Origin: Enhygromyxa salina
Lineage (GTDB): Bacteria; Myxococcota_A; Polyangia; Nannocystales; Nannocystaceae
Direction of reading: 5' to 3'
NCBI RefSeq assembly: GCF_000737335.2
Contig: NZ_JMCC02000004.1
Span: 1-64,000, forward strand
Length of the DNA: 64,000 bases
Position numbers and translations under genes: made by a program. The first letter of the stretch is position 1; each line of letters begins with the position of its first letter. Shown one piece after another: positions 30,162 to 38,804 of the stretch. Under the pieces are notes generated by a model. The model was not told the DNA's origin. It searched no databases and saw only the letters and a program-made list of their open reading frames with translations.

Positions 30162-30671
30162 ATGCCCGACAAGGTCTACGCCAACGGCCGAAGAGTCATC
30201 CACGCCGGCGATCGGCAAACCTTCGTGGCGGCGACACCCGATGCCTGCAAGACGCCCAGTCCCAGCGGGCCGGTTCCGGTGCCGTACCCGAACACCGCCA
30301 AGAGCAGCGATCTTGGCGGCGGGACCAAGAAGGTGACGATCGGCGGCAGCTCCGTGGCGATTCGTGGCGCCAAGCTCAGGACCAGCACGGGCGACGAAGC
30401 CGGGACCGCGGGCGGCGGGTTGATGTCGGCCAAGACCAAGGGCGCGGTGAGCTGGGGGTCATGCAGCCTCGACGTCTGCTTTGAGGGCCAGGGGGTGATC
30501 CGGTTCTTCGAGCCGACGCTCCACAACGGCAACATGGCCAACGCCAGCAGCTCGAGCCCCGGCGACAGCTACATGGTGGCGCCGGAGGATCCCGAGACGA
30601 AGTGCCTGCATTGTGGGAAACCGTTTGAAGATCATGAGTTTCCGGAATTGAACTCAAGAAAAAGATGCTAG
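30162..30671 (+). CDS. DUF4150 PAAR-like effector (type VI secretion), frameshifted tail
   Basis: The 169-residue product has a DUF4150/PAAR-like domain: PDACKTPSPSGPVPVPYPNT, SSDLGGGTKKVTIGGSSVAI, GDEAGTAGGG and FEPTLHNGN. Such proteins form the spike tip of type VI secretion systems and carry effectors at the C-terminus. The C-terminal part begins a Cys motif (KCLHCGKPFEDHEF) and ends abruptly at 30671. The -1 frame from the A5 run at 30659-30663 continues KMLAPCYTCREVMMAMLCQN to a stop at 30734-30736, adding a second CxxC and running up to the immunity gene. So the intact effector probably ended at 30736. The RBS GGAGGAT precedes ATG 30162. No secretion machinery genes are in this window. 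Confidence 0.82.
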   Translation: MPDKVYANGRRVIHAGDRQTFVAATPDACKTPSPSGPVPVPYPNTAKSSDLGGGTKKVTIGGSSVAIRGAKLRTSTGDEAGTAGGGLMSAKTKGAVSWGSCSLDVCFEGQGVIRFFEPTLHNGNMANASSSSPGDSYMVAPEDPETKCLHCGKPFEDHEFPELNSRKRC

Positions 30672-30738
30672 CTCCCTGCTATACCTGCCGTGAAGTCATG
30701 ATGGCCATGCTGTGCCAGAACGATCCGAAGAAGTGACG

Positions 30739-31494
30739 ATGCGACTCTCAGAACATCGAGCAACACAGGTCCTGGCGCTGCTGGCGGAATTCGCCCCGCA
30801 GCAGCACAAAATGGTTCGAGGTCTACCTGACGCAGCGATTTCCGCCGTTCAACGGGATTTGGGGTGTGTGTTGTGCGCGGGGCACATCACCTTCCTCCGG
30901 GTGTTTGGCGCAACTCCCAAAGGTGCGATGAACCCCTTCATTTATGATCACGATTTCTCCGTCGACGCCATGCGGGACTACTATCGCAGGTATGAAGAAA
31001 CGCCTGTCAACCAAATCATGTTCTGGGCGTATACTCATCAATATTGGACCCCGGGCTATCTATTCGCCAGCGGTCCTGATGTCCAGGATCCGGCTACCGG
31101 CGCCACGACAGTTCAAATATCAGTGGAATCCTTCTGGAACGTTCTGCTATTCGATGCCTATGTGTTCCTGATCTCTGTTCGCTACGAGCACGAGAGCGTC
31201 AGCGGCTGGCTTTGGGAGGGCCACACCATCCCGCTCGATCGCGCCGCCGAGCCCTTCGCAGAGGTCGAGGCTATCCTCACCCAACTTGGCTTCGAGCCGT
31301 GGATGGACATGGCGAACGCCAAGACCATGATGCGCCGCGGCGACACGATCGCGTGCTTCGGACGCAGCGGCATGATGCCGAATCCGGATGACTGGTACAT
31401 GAACCTGAGCGCACCCACCCCCCGGGAGCAACGCGAGCTGTGGGAAGTCTTCGCTGATCACGTTGGCCTCGTCGAACACCCGCGCTACCGATGA
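30739..31494 (+). CDS. SUKH/SMI1-like immunity protein, copy 1
   Basis: A 251-residue soluble protein following the effector tail by two bases. The pattern around VQRDLGCVLCAGHITFLRVF and its position fit SMI1/KNR4 (SUKH) superfamily immunity proteins, which bind and neutralise secreted toxins; family assignment is by pattern and context only. ATG 30739 is chosen because the GAAGAAG upstream is a good ribosome site and the second copy has the same arrangement. The 5' two thirds are less G/C-rich than neighbours. The last 76 residues are identical to those of copy 2. The stop overlaps a truncated DUF2169 start (ATGA). Confidence 0.65.
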   Translation: MRLSEHRATQVLALLAEFAPQQHKMVRGLPDAAISAVQRDLGCVLCAGHITFLRVFGATPKGAMNPFIYDHDFSVDAMRDYYRRYEETPVNQIMFWAYTHQYWTPGYLFASGPDVQDPATGATTVQISVESFWNVLLFDAYVFLISVRYEHESVSGWLWEGHTIPLDRAAEPFAEVEAILTQLGFEPWMDMANAKTMMRRGDTIACFGRSGMMPNPDDWYMNLSAPTPREQRELWEVFADHVGLVEHPRYR

Positions 31495-31547
31495 CCCTCG
31501 ACAACCTCACCCCGTGGCCCGTCGAGGCGTTCCCGAGCTACGACACC
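31264..31547 (+). repeat. 284-bp exact direct repeat, left copy
   Basis: Identical to 32132-32415 at an offset of 868 bp. It covers the 3' end of immunity copy 1 and the first 57 bases of DUF2169 coding sequence. Perfect identity here against diverged 5' parts of the two immunity genes suggests a recent duplication or gene conversion. Confidence 0.9.
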
Positions 31548-31604
31548 CACGGTCCGGTTCCACGTCATGAGCCCATGCTGTGCCAGAACGACCCGAAGAA
31601 GTGA
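31491..31604 (+). pseudogene. Chimeric mini-ORF: DUF2169 start joined to effector tail
   Basis: This frame begins with the first 19 codons of the DUF2169 gene (MTLDNLTPWPVEAFPSYDT, identical to 32359 onward) and then switches in frame to an effector C-terminus, ending MLCQNDPKK before a TGA. The switch at 31547/31548 is the junction of a tandem duplication. The 37-residue product is probably non-functional. Confidence 0.75.
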
Positions 31605-31606
31605 CG

Positions 31607-32362
31607 ATGCAACTCTCAGAACATCGAGCAACACAGGTCCTGGCGCTGCTGGCGGAGTTCGGCCCGGAGCAGCGCAAGGTGGTTCGAGGACTACCTGACG
31701 CAACGATTGCCGCCGTGCAGCGTGATTTGGGGTGTGTGTTATGCGGGGGGCACATCACCTTCCTCCGGGTGTTTGGCGCTACCCCAAAAGGGGCGATGAA
31801 CCCGTTCCTGTATGATTACGATTTTTCAGTCGGCGCCATGCGGGACTACTATCGTCGGTTTGAGGAGACGCCCGTCAACCAAGTCATGTTCTGGGCGTAT
31901 ACACACCAACGATGGACGCCCGGATACTTGTTTGCCAGTAGCTCCGATGTCCAAGATCCTGGATCAGGCGCTACGACCGTCAGGGTGTCGGAGGAATCAT
32001 TCTGGAACACCCTCATGCTCCATTGCTATGTGTTTCTGATATCCGGTCGTTACGAGCACAAGGGCATCAGCGGCTGGCTTTGGGAGGGCCGCACCATCCC
32101 GGTCGATCGCGGCGCCGAGCCCTTCGCCAAAGTCGAGGCTATCCTCACCCAACTTGGCTTCGAGCCGTGGATGGACATGGCGAACGCCAAGACCATGATG
32201 CGCCGCGGCGACACGATCGCGTGCTTCGGACGCAGCGGCATGATGCCGAATCCGGATGACTGGTACATGAACCTGAGCGCACCCACCCCCCGGGAGCAAC
32301 GCGAGCTGTGGGAAGTCTTCGCTGATCACGTTGGCCTCGTCGAACACCCGCGCTACCGATGA
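31607..32362 (+). CDS. SUKH/SMI1-like immunity protein, copy 2
   Basis: A 251-residue paralogue of the preceding immunity gene. The first ~175 residues differ at many positions, for example GPEQRKVVRGLPDATIAAVQ against the corresponding segment of copy 1, while the final 76 residues are identical. The ribosome site and the preceding effector-tail fragment (MLCQNDPKK) are conserved. The stop overlaps the intact DUF2169 start (ATGA). Having two related immunity genes next to one effector fits protection against variant toxins of other strains. Confidence 0.65.
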   Translation: MQLSEHRATQVLALLAEFGPEQRKVVRGLPDATIAAVQRDLGCVLCGGHITFLRVFGATPKGAMNPFLYDYDFSVGAMRDYYRRFEETPVNQVMFWAYTHQRWTPGYLFASSSDVQDPGSGATTVRVSEESFWNTLMLHCYVFLISGRYEHKGISGWLWEGRTIPVDRGAEPFAKVEAILTQLGFEPWMDMANAKTMMRRGDTIACFGRSGMMPNPDDWYMNLSAPTPREQRELWEVFADHVGLVEHPRYR

Positions 32363-32415
32363 CCCTCGACAACCTCACCCCGTGGCCCGTCGAGGCGTTC
32401 CCGAGCTACGACACC
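32132..32415 (+). repeat. 284-bp exact direct repeat, right copy
   Basis: Right partner of 31264-31547. It spans the end of immunity copy 2 and the beginning of the intact DUF2169 gene. Confidence 0.9.
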
Positions 32416-33345
32416 GACGGCCGCGACATCCTGGTGATCGTCGCGGCAGCCAGCTTCGACATCCCGGCCCCAGGCAGCACCGCGCTGCGCCCCAGCGCCG
32501 AGCAACCCCCGGTTCCGCTCGAGGACCGGTATCATGGCGAGCCAGGCATCTCCGGCCCGGTCCAAGCCGCTCAGACCGCCCCGTTCCGCCCCGGCGCCGA
32601 CATCCATGTCCGCGGCTGTGTTCGCTGCGCCGTGCCTACCGGCGCGGTCGAGGTCAGCCTCGAAGTCGCGGAGCTCCGGCGCGCCGCGTGGGTTGTCGGC
32701 GACCGCCAGTGGCGTCGTCGCGTCGGCGGCTGGGAGGCCAGCGAGGCCGAGCCCTTCGTGACCATGCCGATCGCGTGGGAACGTTGCCACGGCGGCCCCG
32801 ACGAGGCCCGCAATCGCGTCGGCTGTCACCCGCCGCGCGGGACTTTGGAGGGCTTCGCGCTGCCCAATTTCGAACACCCTGGCGCACTGGTTCAGCACCC
32901 ACAGACTCGTCTCGCGCCCCTCGGCTTCGGCCCGGTTCCACCGCAATGGTCGCCGCGGCTCGAACACGCCGGCACGTACGACGAAGAATGGCAGCGCGCG
33001 CGTGCTCCCTATTGGCCCGAGGACTTCAACCCACGGTTTTTTCATGCTGCGCCCGAAGGCCTTCGCCGCGCTCACTTCATCGGCGATGAGCCGATCACGC
33101 TCGTCGGCTTTCTGCCCGGCCAGGCCCGACACTTTCGCTTGCCAAGCTTGCGGTTGCTGCTGAAGTCCCGCTCGAGCAGCGGCGCGGTCGCTCGACAGCT
33201 GCTGCGAATCGACGGCGTCGAGCTCGACCTCGACGCCGAGCGCTTGACCCTGTACGCCCGCGCGACGATCGACCTCGCCGATGGCCTTGGTCGCTTTGCT
33301 GGCGCGACCCTTCGATCACTGCACGGCTGGGAGTCCTCGCCGTGA
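32359..33345 (+). CDS. DUF2169 protein (type VI effector-associated)
   Basis: A 328-residue protein starting MTLDNLTPWPVEAFPSYDTD, with the DUF2169 features ILVIVAAASFDIPAPGS, VQAAQTAPFRPGADIHVRGC, FEPL-like APLGFGPVPPQWSPRLEHAG and DFNPRFFHAAPEG. DUF2169 proteins are encoded beside PAAR/DUF4150 effectors and are thought to act as adaptors for loading effectors on the type VI spike. Here it is coupled to the immunity gene upstream (ATGA) and to the thiolase-fold gene downstream (overlap 33342-33345). Confidence 0.88.
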   Translation: MTLDNLTPWPVEAFPSYDTDGRDILVIVAAASFDIPAPGSTALRPSAEQPPVPLEDRYHGEPGISGPVQAAQTAPFRPGADIHVRGCVRCAVPTGAVEVSLEVAELRRAAWVVGDRQWRRRVGGWEASEAEPFVTMPIAWERCHGGPDEARNRVGCHPPRGTLEGFALPNFEHPGALVQHPQTRLAPLGFGPVPPQWSPRLEHAGTYDEEWQRARAPYWPEDFNPRFFHAAPEGLRRAHFIGDEPITLVGFLPGQARHFRLPSLRLLLKSRSSSGAVARQLLRIDGVELDLDAERLTLYARATIDLADGLGRFAGATLRSLHGWESSP

Positions 33346-35597
33346 GTGGTCTCGTGATCGCCACGATCGGCGCGTGCGCAGCCTTGGCGACCCGCGCGAG
33401 CGAGCTGCAGGCGGAGCTAGCGACAGGCGCCGTCGCGTTCGAACAGCAGCCCAGTCCGCGGGGCTTGGTGACTGTCGCCGCGCTCGATTCCCTCGACCGC
33501 GATCTCGACCGTCAGCAACGTCGCCGCGCGTTGCTCGACCATGCGCTCGCCGACTTTTTGGCGCGAGCGCCCAAGCTCGACCAGCCGGTCTTGGTCGTCG
33601 TGGTCTCGGGCATGGACCAGACGGCTGACACCACCGCGCAGGACCTCGCCCAGCTCGCCGTCGGGAAGCTCCAGCTTGGTCAGATGGAGGCGGTCAGCCA
33701 CGGTCGCGGGGGCTGGTTTGCCGCCCTGTCCCGAGCCGAAGCGTTGCTGCGAGACATCCGCGTCGAGGCTGTGCTCGTCGTCGCTACCGATAGCCACTGT
33801 GACCGCGCCTCGGTCGCGGCACTGGCCAGGGCCAGCGCGATCCTGGGCGAGGACAACCGCGATGGCCTGATCCCGGGCGAAGGTGCCTGCGTCGCGCTGT
33901 GCTGCCGCGGTGACTCGCCGCTCGCTCAGCTTGGCGGCGCGACGCGGTGCGAGGTCGTGGGCGTCAGTCGCGAGCCGGCGCCCTTCACCGGCCCGCGGCC
34001 CAACCTGTCGCAGGGGTTGAGCGCGCTGTTCGAACAGCTCGGCGCGCGTTCACCCGGCGCGACGGAGCTGGTCGTCGATTGTCAGACAGGCGAATCGCGC
34101 TTTACCAAAGAATTCCACGCGGCGTATCTCCGCAACGGCCCGGTGATGCCCGAGCCGCTCGTGACCCAGTCGACCGCGGCGCCCTTTGGTGACGCTGGCG
34201 TCGCCACACCTGGCCTCGCGCTGCTCGTCGCCCAACAGTTCACGGGCCCACACGAGCGCGCGCTGATGTATGCCAGCGATGACGCCGGTCACCTCGGCGC
34301 GGCGATCATCGTGAGCCCCGCGCGCTCGGTGTTGCGTCAACGGCTGAGCGAGCTGTGGTCCGATCCGGGCCAACGGGACCGGGCGGGCTACGGCGGGCGC
34401 GAAGACAGCCTCGACCGTCACCTCGAGGAACTCGGTTATCTGCAGCTCGCCCGCCTCGATGATCTTGGCAGTGGCCAGACACCGTGGCTCGAGCTGTCCC
34501 CGATCGAAGCACGCATTGCGGCGCACCTCGACGCGCTCGCGCTCGGTGGGGCGAACACGATCGAGCGCGCGACCCTGGCGTGTAGTGAGGCCACCTTCGA
34601 TCAGCTTCAAGGTGCGTTGGTGGTGGCCGCATCGTGGTTCACCGCGGCACCCCTGTTGGACGCGGTGTGTCGGCGCGCGGCGGAGATGGACGCCGTGGAC
34701 CTCGACGAGCTCGCTGGCGCCATCGAGCTCGGCACGAATCCACGCCCCCTGGTATCGGCGCTGCTCGCTCACGAGTCGTCCGATGTGAGGCGCTGCGGCG
34801 TCGAGCTGGCGGCCGCGGTGACGGATGTTCCCGAGCCGGAGCTCGCCGCGTTGCTGCATGACAAGTCTGATTGCGTGCGCGCGGAGGCGGCGATTGCTCT
34901 GGCTCGTCGCGGCGCCAAGCAACGCACCGAGGACTTGGTCGCGGCAGCGACACGCGCGCCCGAGACCGTGGGCTACGTGGCTGCCCTGGTCTGGCTGGGC
35001 CACGCTGGCGCCATGGACCGACTACGCTGGCTGCTACACCAAGGTCCCCAGCTCGCCGAGCAGGCCGCGCGCTGGCTGTCGATGGCGGGCGATCCGGGAG
35101 ACATGCGGGCGATCCACGATCGCCTGACGCAGCTCGAGGCGACCCCAGCCACCCTCGAAGCGCTCGGCAACGCCGGGTTGGCCGAAAGCCTGCCCGTCTT
35201 GCTCGATGGTCTCGACCACGATGACGCCGCTGTCGTCGAAGCGGCCGCCCGCGCCCTCGATCGCATCACCGGCGCCGGGTTGCGCGAAGACCTGCTCGAT
35301 GAGGATGGCCTGCTCGAAGTTCGTCGCTGTGTGGACGCGACGACCTGGCGAGCGTGGCTCGAGGGTCGACAGTGGCCGCCCGGGCGCTTGCGCGATGGTC
35401 ATCCATTTAGCGTGGCGGCGTGTTGGAACGAGCTGACCGCAGGCTCGAGTGAGCGTATGCGACGACGATGGGCGGCCGATGAGCTCGCGCTGCGGGGGGG
35501 CGCCGCGACGCAGTTTGTTGTGCGGTGGTCGGTCGAGCGGCAACGGAGGACGCTCGAGCGTTGGGGTAGTGAGCTCAGGCGGCTGGGCGTGATCTAG
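33342..35597 (+). CDS. Thiolase-fold (ketosynthase-like) and HEAT-repeat protein
   Basis: A 751-residue cytoplasmic protein, GTG start overlapping the DUF2169 stop. The first ~340 residues resemble a degenerate beta-ketoacyl synthase fold (VLVVATDSHCDRASVAALAR, DGLIPGEGACVALCC) without a recognisable catalytic Cys-His-His set. The second half contains HEAT-like repeats (LLAHESSDVRRCGVELAAAV, LLHDKSDCVRAEAAIALARR, LLDGLDHDDAAVVEAAARAL). I associate such proteins with DUF2169/PAAR effector loci; a role as an effector chaperone or scaffold is inference. It ends the overlapping gene run 30739-35597. Confidence 0.7.
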   Translation: MSGLVIATIGACAALATRASELQAELATGAVAFEQQPSPRGLVTVAALDSLDRDLDRQQRRRALLDHALADFLARAPKLDQPVLVVVVSGMDQTADTTAQDLAQLAVGKLQLGQMEAVSHGRGGWFAALSRAEALLRDIRVEAVLVVATDSHCDRASVAALARASAILGEDNRDGLIPGEGACVALCCRGDSPLAQLGGATRCEVVGVSREPAPFTGPRPNLSQGLSALFEQLGARSPGATELVVDCQTGESRFTKEFHAAYLRNGPVMPEPLVTQSTAAPFGDAGVATPGLALLVAQQFTGPHERALMYASDDAGHLGAAIIVSPARSVLRQRLSELWSDPGQRDRAGYGGREDSLDRHLEELGYLQLARLDDLGSGQTPWLELSPIEARIAAHLDALALGGANTIERATLACSEATFDQLQGALVVAASWFTAAPLLDAVCRRAAEMDAVDLDELAGAIELGTNPRPLVSALLAHESSDVRRCGVELAAAVTDVPEPELAALLHDKSDCVRAEAAIALARRGAKQRTEDLVAAATRAPETVGYVAALVWLGHAGAMDRLRWLLHQGPQLAEQAARWLSMAGDPGDMRAIHDRLTQLEATPATLEALGNAGLAESLPVLLDGLDHDDAAVVEAAARALDRITGAGLREDLLDEDGLLEVRRCVDATTWRAWLEGRQWPPGRLRDGHPFSVAACWNELTAGSSERMRRRWAADELALRGGAATQFVVRWSVERQRRTLERWGSELRRLGVI

Positions 35598-35758
35598 TAC
35601 CGCACACCCGAAGTCCGTTCGGGCGGCGGTCATGTCGTTCTTGGCTTCGTGGCCTCGGCTTGGGCGACGTTGGTGCGTGCGGCGGGCCGCTTCGATGCTG
35701 ACGCGCTCGAGCGCGCTACGAGAATGTCGGGTGGGTGTGGCAAGATGGCGGGACCGAA

Positions 35759-36361
35759 ATGATGGACCAGCGCAGGCGATTCTCTTGGTCGGGCGTGCTG
35801 CCCACGCTGCTGATGCTGATGCTGTCGGCGAGCGCCTGCAGTGTTAGCGACAGCTCAGCCAAGCCGCCTGATCAACCCGAGACAAAAACCGTGACCAAGC
35901 CGCCAACGCCAACCACATCGACCGAGTCGAGCGAAGCGACTGAATCATCGCAGCTGCCCGGGAGCCTGCACGTCGTCGTGTTCTTCGAGGGCCCGCGCGG
36001 GCGTGAGCACATCGACGTGCAGCTGCGCTCCGACGACCACGTCACGACGGTGGCGGGCGTGCATGCAGACGAGAGTCGCAGCAACCCTCCTCGCCAGCGG
36101 TTTGAGCTCAGCGATGTAGAGCGGCGCGAGTACCAGGCCCGCGTCGCCGCACTCGCCGAGATCCCGCGCTGCGAGCCGCTCGCGCAGCTCGCCGACGAGC
36201 CGACCTGGAGCGTGGACTCCGAGCGCTACAACGATCGCGGGCCCTCGCTGTGGTTCCGCGCCGATGGGGCCGAGCTGTTGGCCAGCGCAGATCCTTGCTT
36301 GGGCTACGTGCGCCTGACGCACTTCGTGTACACGGCGTGGGTCAGCCACATTGGGCTCTGA
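35759..36361 (+). CDS. Uncharacterised lipoprotein
   Basis: A 200-residue lipoprotein. From ATG 35759 (35762 also possible) the signal peptide ends LSASAC (Cys27), followed by a Thr/Glu/Ser/Pro-rich spacer. The ~140-residue domain has VVVFFEGPRGREHIDVQLRS and a C-terminal SLWFRADGAELLASADPC; two Cys (IPRCEPLA, ADPCLGY) may pair. It is not recognised. The position just after the effector locus allows the guess of a periplasmic immunity protein, but nothing in the sequence shows this. Confidence 0.65.
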   Translation: MMDQRRRFSWSGVLPTLLMLMLSASACSVSDSSAKPPDQPETKTVTKPPTPTTSTESSEATESSQLPGSLHVVVFFEGPRGREHIDVQLRSDDHVTTVAGVHADESRSNPPRQRFELSDVERREYQARVAALAEIPRCEPLAQLADEPTWSVDSERYNDRGPSLWFRADGAELLASADPCLGYVRLTHFVYTAWVSHIGL

Positions 36362-36455
36362 CCCGCATCCGTCATTCCGCTCGAGGCCGACAAGTCCGGC
36401 GAAGGTCAATGGTTGACGGAGCTCGGACGCCAGCCGTTTGGTAGAGTCTAGATCG

Positions 36456-36758
36456 ATGCCCGTCGCTACCGAGCGCTTCAGCCCCCTGCCTGTGTTCTTG
36501 CTTGGCCTGCTCGGGCTGCCTTTGCTCGCCTGTGGCGATGAGGGCTCGCAGGACAGCGCCGCGGCGAGCGAGGCCTCGTCGGCCGCGGACGCCGACACGA
36601 CCAGCACCGACAGCACGGACAGCACCGACGGCACCGCGGACACGGCCACAGACGGCTCGACCGCGCCCGACACTCATGATCCCGCAGCACAAGGGCGGAA
36701 CACGAGATCGGCCGGTCTCCGAAATCGGCAGCCCATACCCAACGGACTGCTAGGCTAG
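36456..36758 (+). pseudogene. Truncated lipoprotein gene
   Basis: The signal peptide and lipobox (LPLLAC, Cys26) and a Thr/Ser/Asp-rich spacer (TSTDSTDSTDGTADTA) are as in other lipoproteins here, but after about residue 73 the sequence turns into non-coding-like residues (AAQGRNTRSAGLRNRQPIPN) and stops. No folded domain remains. A deletion at about 36680 probably removed the body of the gene. The following 36759-37209 holds no gene I can support. Confidence 0.55.
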
Positions 36759-37209
36759 GGGTCTGGTGGAACCCGCCCCCGTGGGTCGGCGCGGCTGTCG
36801 GTTGGGCGGCGACCTGACTCCTGATCGCGGTCCTCGAGGCCTTTGAGCGGCGCAAGTAGGCACGGCCTAGTACTGCCCAGAGGGTCCGGGTTTTTAACGT
36901 GCCGAGACGAAGCGGGGAGGAGGGGAGCCGCGGCCGCGATCGCCTCTGGGTAGATCGAGGATAGTCGCGGTGAGCCCTGGATAACGACGTACGAGCATGG
37001 CGCTGTCCACAGGGGTCTCGCCACGTCCCGACCCGCGCTCGTCAGCGCGTAGCTGCCCTCCACGGACCCCACCCCCACCAGCGCGTCGAGCAGCGCTGTG
37101 GTCGCGCGCTCGCCGACCCCGGCAGGGCGTTGAACACACCGAGCTTGGTCGCGGTACCCGCGTTCGAGGCCTCAACAGGCCCAACCAATTCTCAAACACG
37201 GGGTGCATC

Positions 37210-38346
37210 ATGCGATCGTATCGCATGCACCTCAGCGATCCCGATACCTACATCCAGGGCATGCCCCACGATCACTTCGAGTGGCTGCGAACCCGGGATC
37301 CGGTCTCCTGGCAGCCAGAGGGCTACTGGGCGGTCACTCGTCACGCCGACGTCGCGGCGGTTCTGCGTACCCCATCTATCTTCTCCTCATGGCGAGGTGG
37401 CGTGCGATTCGAGGACCCCGCTGCCGAGTTTCTCGACCGTCTACGTGAGAGCATGCTGAACCAGGATCCCCCTGGCCACACGCGGCTCCGTCAACTCGTG
37501 AGCCGGGCGTTCACACCTCGCCGGCTGCGCGAGCTTGATACGCAGATCCAGAATTATGCGCGCAATCTCGTCCAACGAGCGCAGGGAGAGTGTGACTTCG
37601 CGCAGATGATTGCAGGAGAGATGCCCCTGACAGTGATCTGCGATGTTCTGGGTGTACCCAAAGAAGATCGCCACGAGCTCTACGGGCTCACGGAACAATT
37701 GCTGTCGAGTGAAGAGAGCCCTGAGACGGTTCGGGCCGCGGCCATGACCATGCGCGCGTATTCGGTCAAACTCGCCGGCCAGCGCGGTCGCTCGGAACTC
37801 GTCGATGAGCTGCTTGGTGCCGGGCTCACCGACGGAGAATTCCAGGCCTTTTTCATGCTGCTGTTCCTCAGCGGGAGTGATACCACCCGGAGCCTGCTGT
37901 GCTACGGGCTCGACCTCCTGCTCGATCGACCCAAAGACATCGAGCGCCTGCGGGCCGACCGGTCGCTCCTCCCCGCCGCTATCGAGGAGATGTTGCGTTA
38001 CGAACCACCAGTCATTCACTTCCGACGAACCGCCGCCTGTGACACGGTGCTCGGTGGAAAGAGCATCGCCGAGGGCGACAAGGTGCTCGTATTCTTCCCT
38101 GCGGCCAATCGTGACGAGGAGGTGTTCCCCCACGCCGAACGTTTTGACATCACACGTTCGCCCAACCCCCAGCTCAGCTTTGGCATGGGTCCCCACCACT
38201 GTCTTGGGGCCGCGCTCGCACGGATGGAGGCTCGGCATGTGCTCGACCAGATGTTGAATCGACGTTGGGAGCGACGGGGAAATATCGAGTCGCTGCGCTC
38301 CAACTTCGTTCGAGGGGTGCGCAGCCTCACAATTCACATTGCCTAG
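37210..38346 (+). CDS. Cytochrome P450
   Basis: A complete 378-residue bacterial P450 monooxygenase. The heme-binding loop is LSFGMGPHHCLGAALARMEA with the axial Cys; the I-helix motif is LLFLSGSDTTRSL, where SGSDTTR replaces the usual AGxET; the ExxR is in IEEMLRYEPPVIHF. The N-terminus (HLSDPDTYIQGMPHDHFEWL) is soluble-type. ATG 37210 is used; residues before it are not P450-like. No ferredoxin or reductase gene is adjacent, so electrons must come from elsewhere. The substrate is unknown. It stands alone, flanked by decayed DNA. Confidence 0.93.
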   Translation: MRSYRMHLSDPDTYIQGMPHDHFEWLRTRDPVSWQPEGYWAVTRHADVAAVLRTPSIFSSWRGGVRFEDPAAEFLDRLRESMLNQDPPGHTRLRQLVSRAFTPRRLRELDTQIQNYARNLVQRAQGECDFAQMIAGEMPLTVICDVLGVPKEDRHELYGLTEQLLSSEESPETVRAAAMTMRAYSVKLAGQRGRSELVDELLGAGLTDGEFQAFFMLLFLSGSDTTRSLLCYGLDLLLDRPKDIERLRADRSLLPAAIEEMLRYEPPVIHFRRTAACDTVLGGKSIAEGDKVLVFFPAANRDEEVFPHAERFDITRSPNPQLSFGMGPHHCLGAALARMEARHVLDQMLNRRWERRGNIESLRSNFVRGVRSLTIHIA

Positions 38347-38392
38347 CACGCTAGCAGCCCGTGGTGCAATTCAGCGCTTGATTTGGGGCTAG

Positions 38393-38552
38393 GATCCGGC
38401 TGCGCTTGCCCGAGCAGACCAGCGCCCGAACCTCGCGCGAGGTGTTCCGCGTCGCCGAGGCTGCCAGCGACCAGCCGACCTGCGACCTGCTCACGCAGCG
38501 CATGCAGGTCCACGAGAAGACCGCGTGGATGCTGCGCAGCTTGCTCGAGTAG
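38393..38552 (+). pseudogene. C-terminal remnant of a Dps-like ferritin gene
   Basis: About 52 codons ending with TAG at 38550 read SDQPTCDLLTQRMQVHEKTA then WMLRSLLE, the typical last helix of Dps ('ADLLTERI..HEK.AWMLRSLLE'). The frame has no start; an upstream TGA closes it. The rest of the gene, including the ferroxidase residues, is gone. The remaining bases to 38804 hold no gene I can support. Confidence 0.65.
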
Positions 38553-38804
38553 ATCCCCGTCGGGTCTGACTCGGGCTCAGCTGAAGAGGCCCGGGCAGTC
38601 GTCATCGGTGCAGATCGACCGCTCGCAGTCGACGGAGATCGACGGCGTCGACCATGTCCTGTGGACCGCCGCATCCCCGGCCCCGCCCTCCCGCGCCTCG
38701 CCGGATCTGTCTTTGGTATCGCCATTGGCCATGCTAGGTCACCGGGCAGGCGCGAGATGAAGTCTCGCCGCCCATCCCGCGGCGCGACCGGAGGCGGAGA
38801 CGGA

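Noticed and set aside
36759..37209. Minus-strand open frames upstream of the P450
   Set aside because: Two short frames look partly coding but neither has a start, a motif or consistent codon bias over its length.
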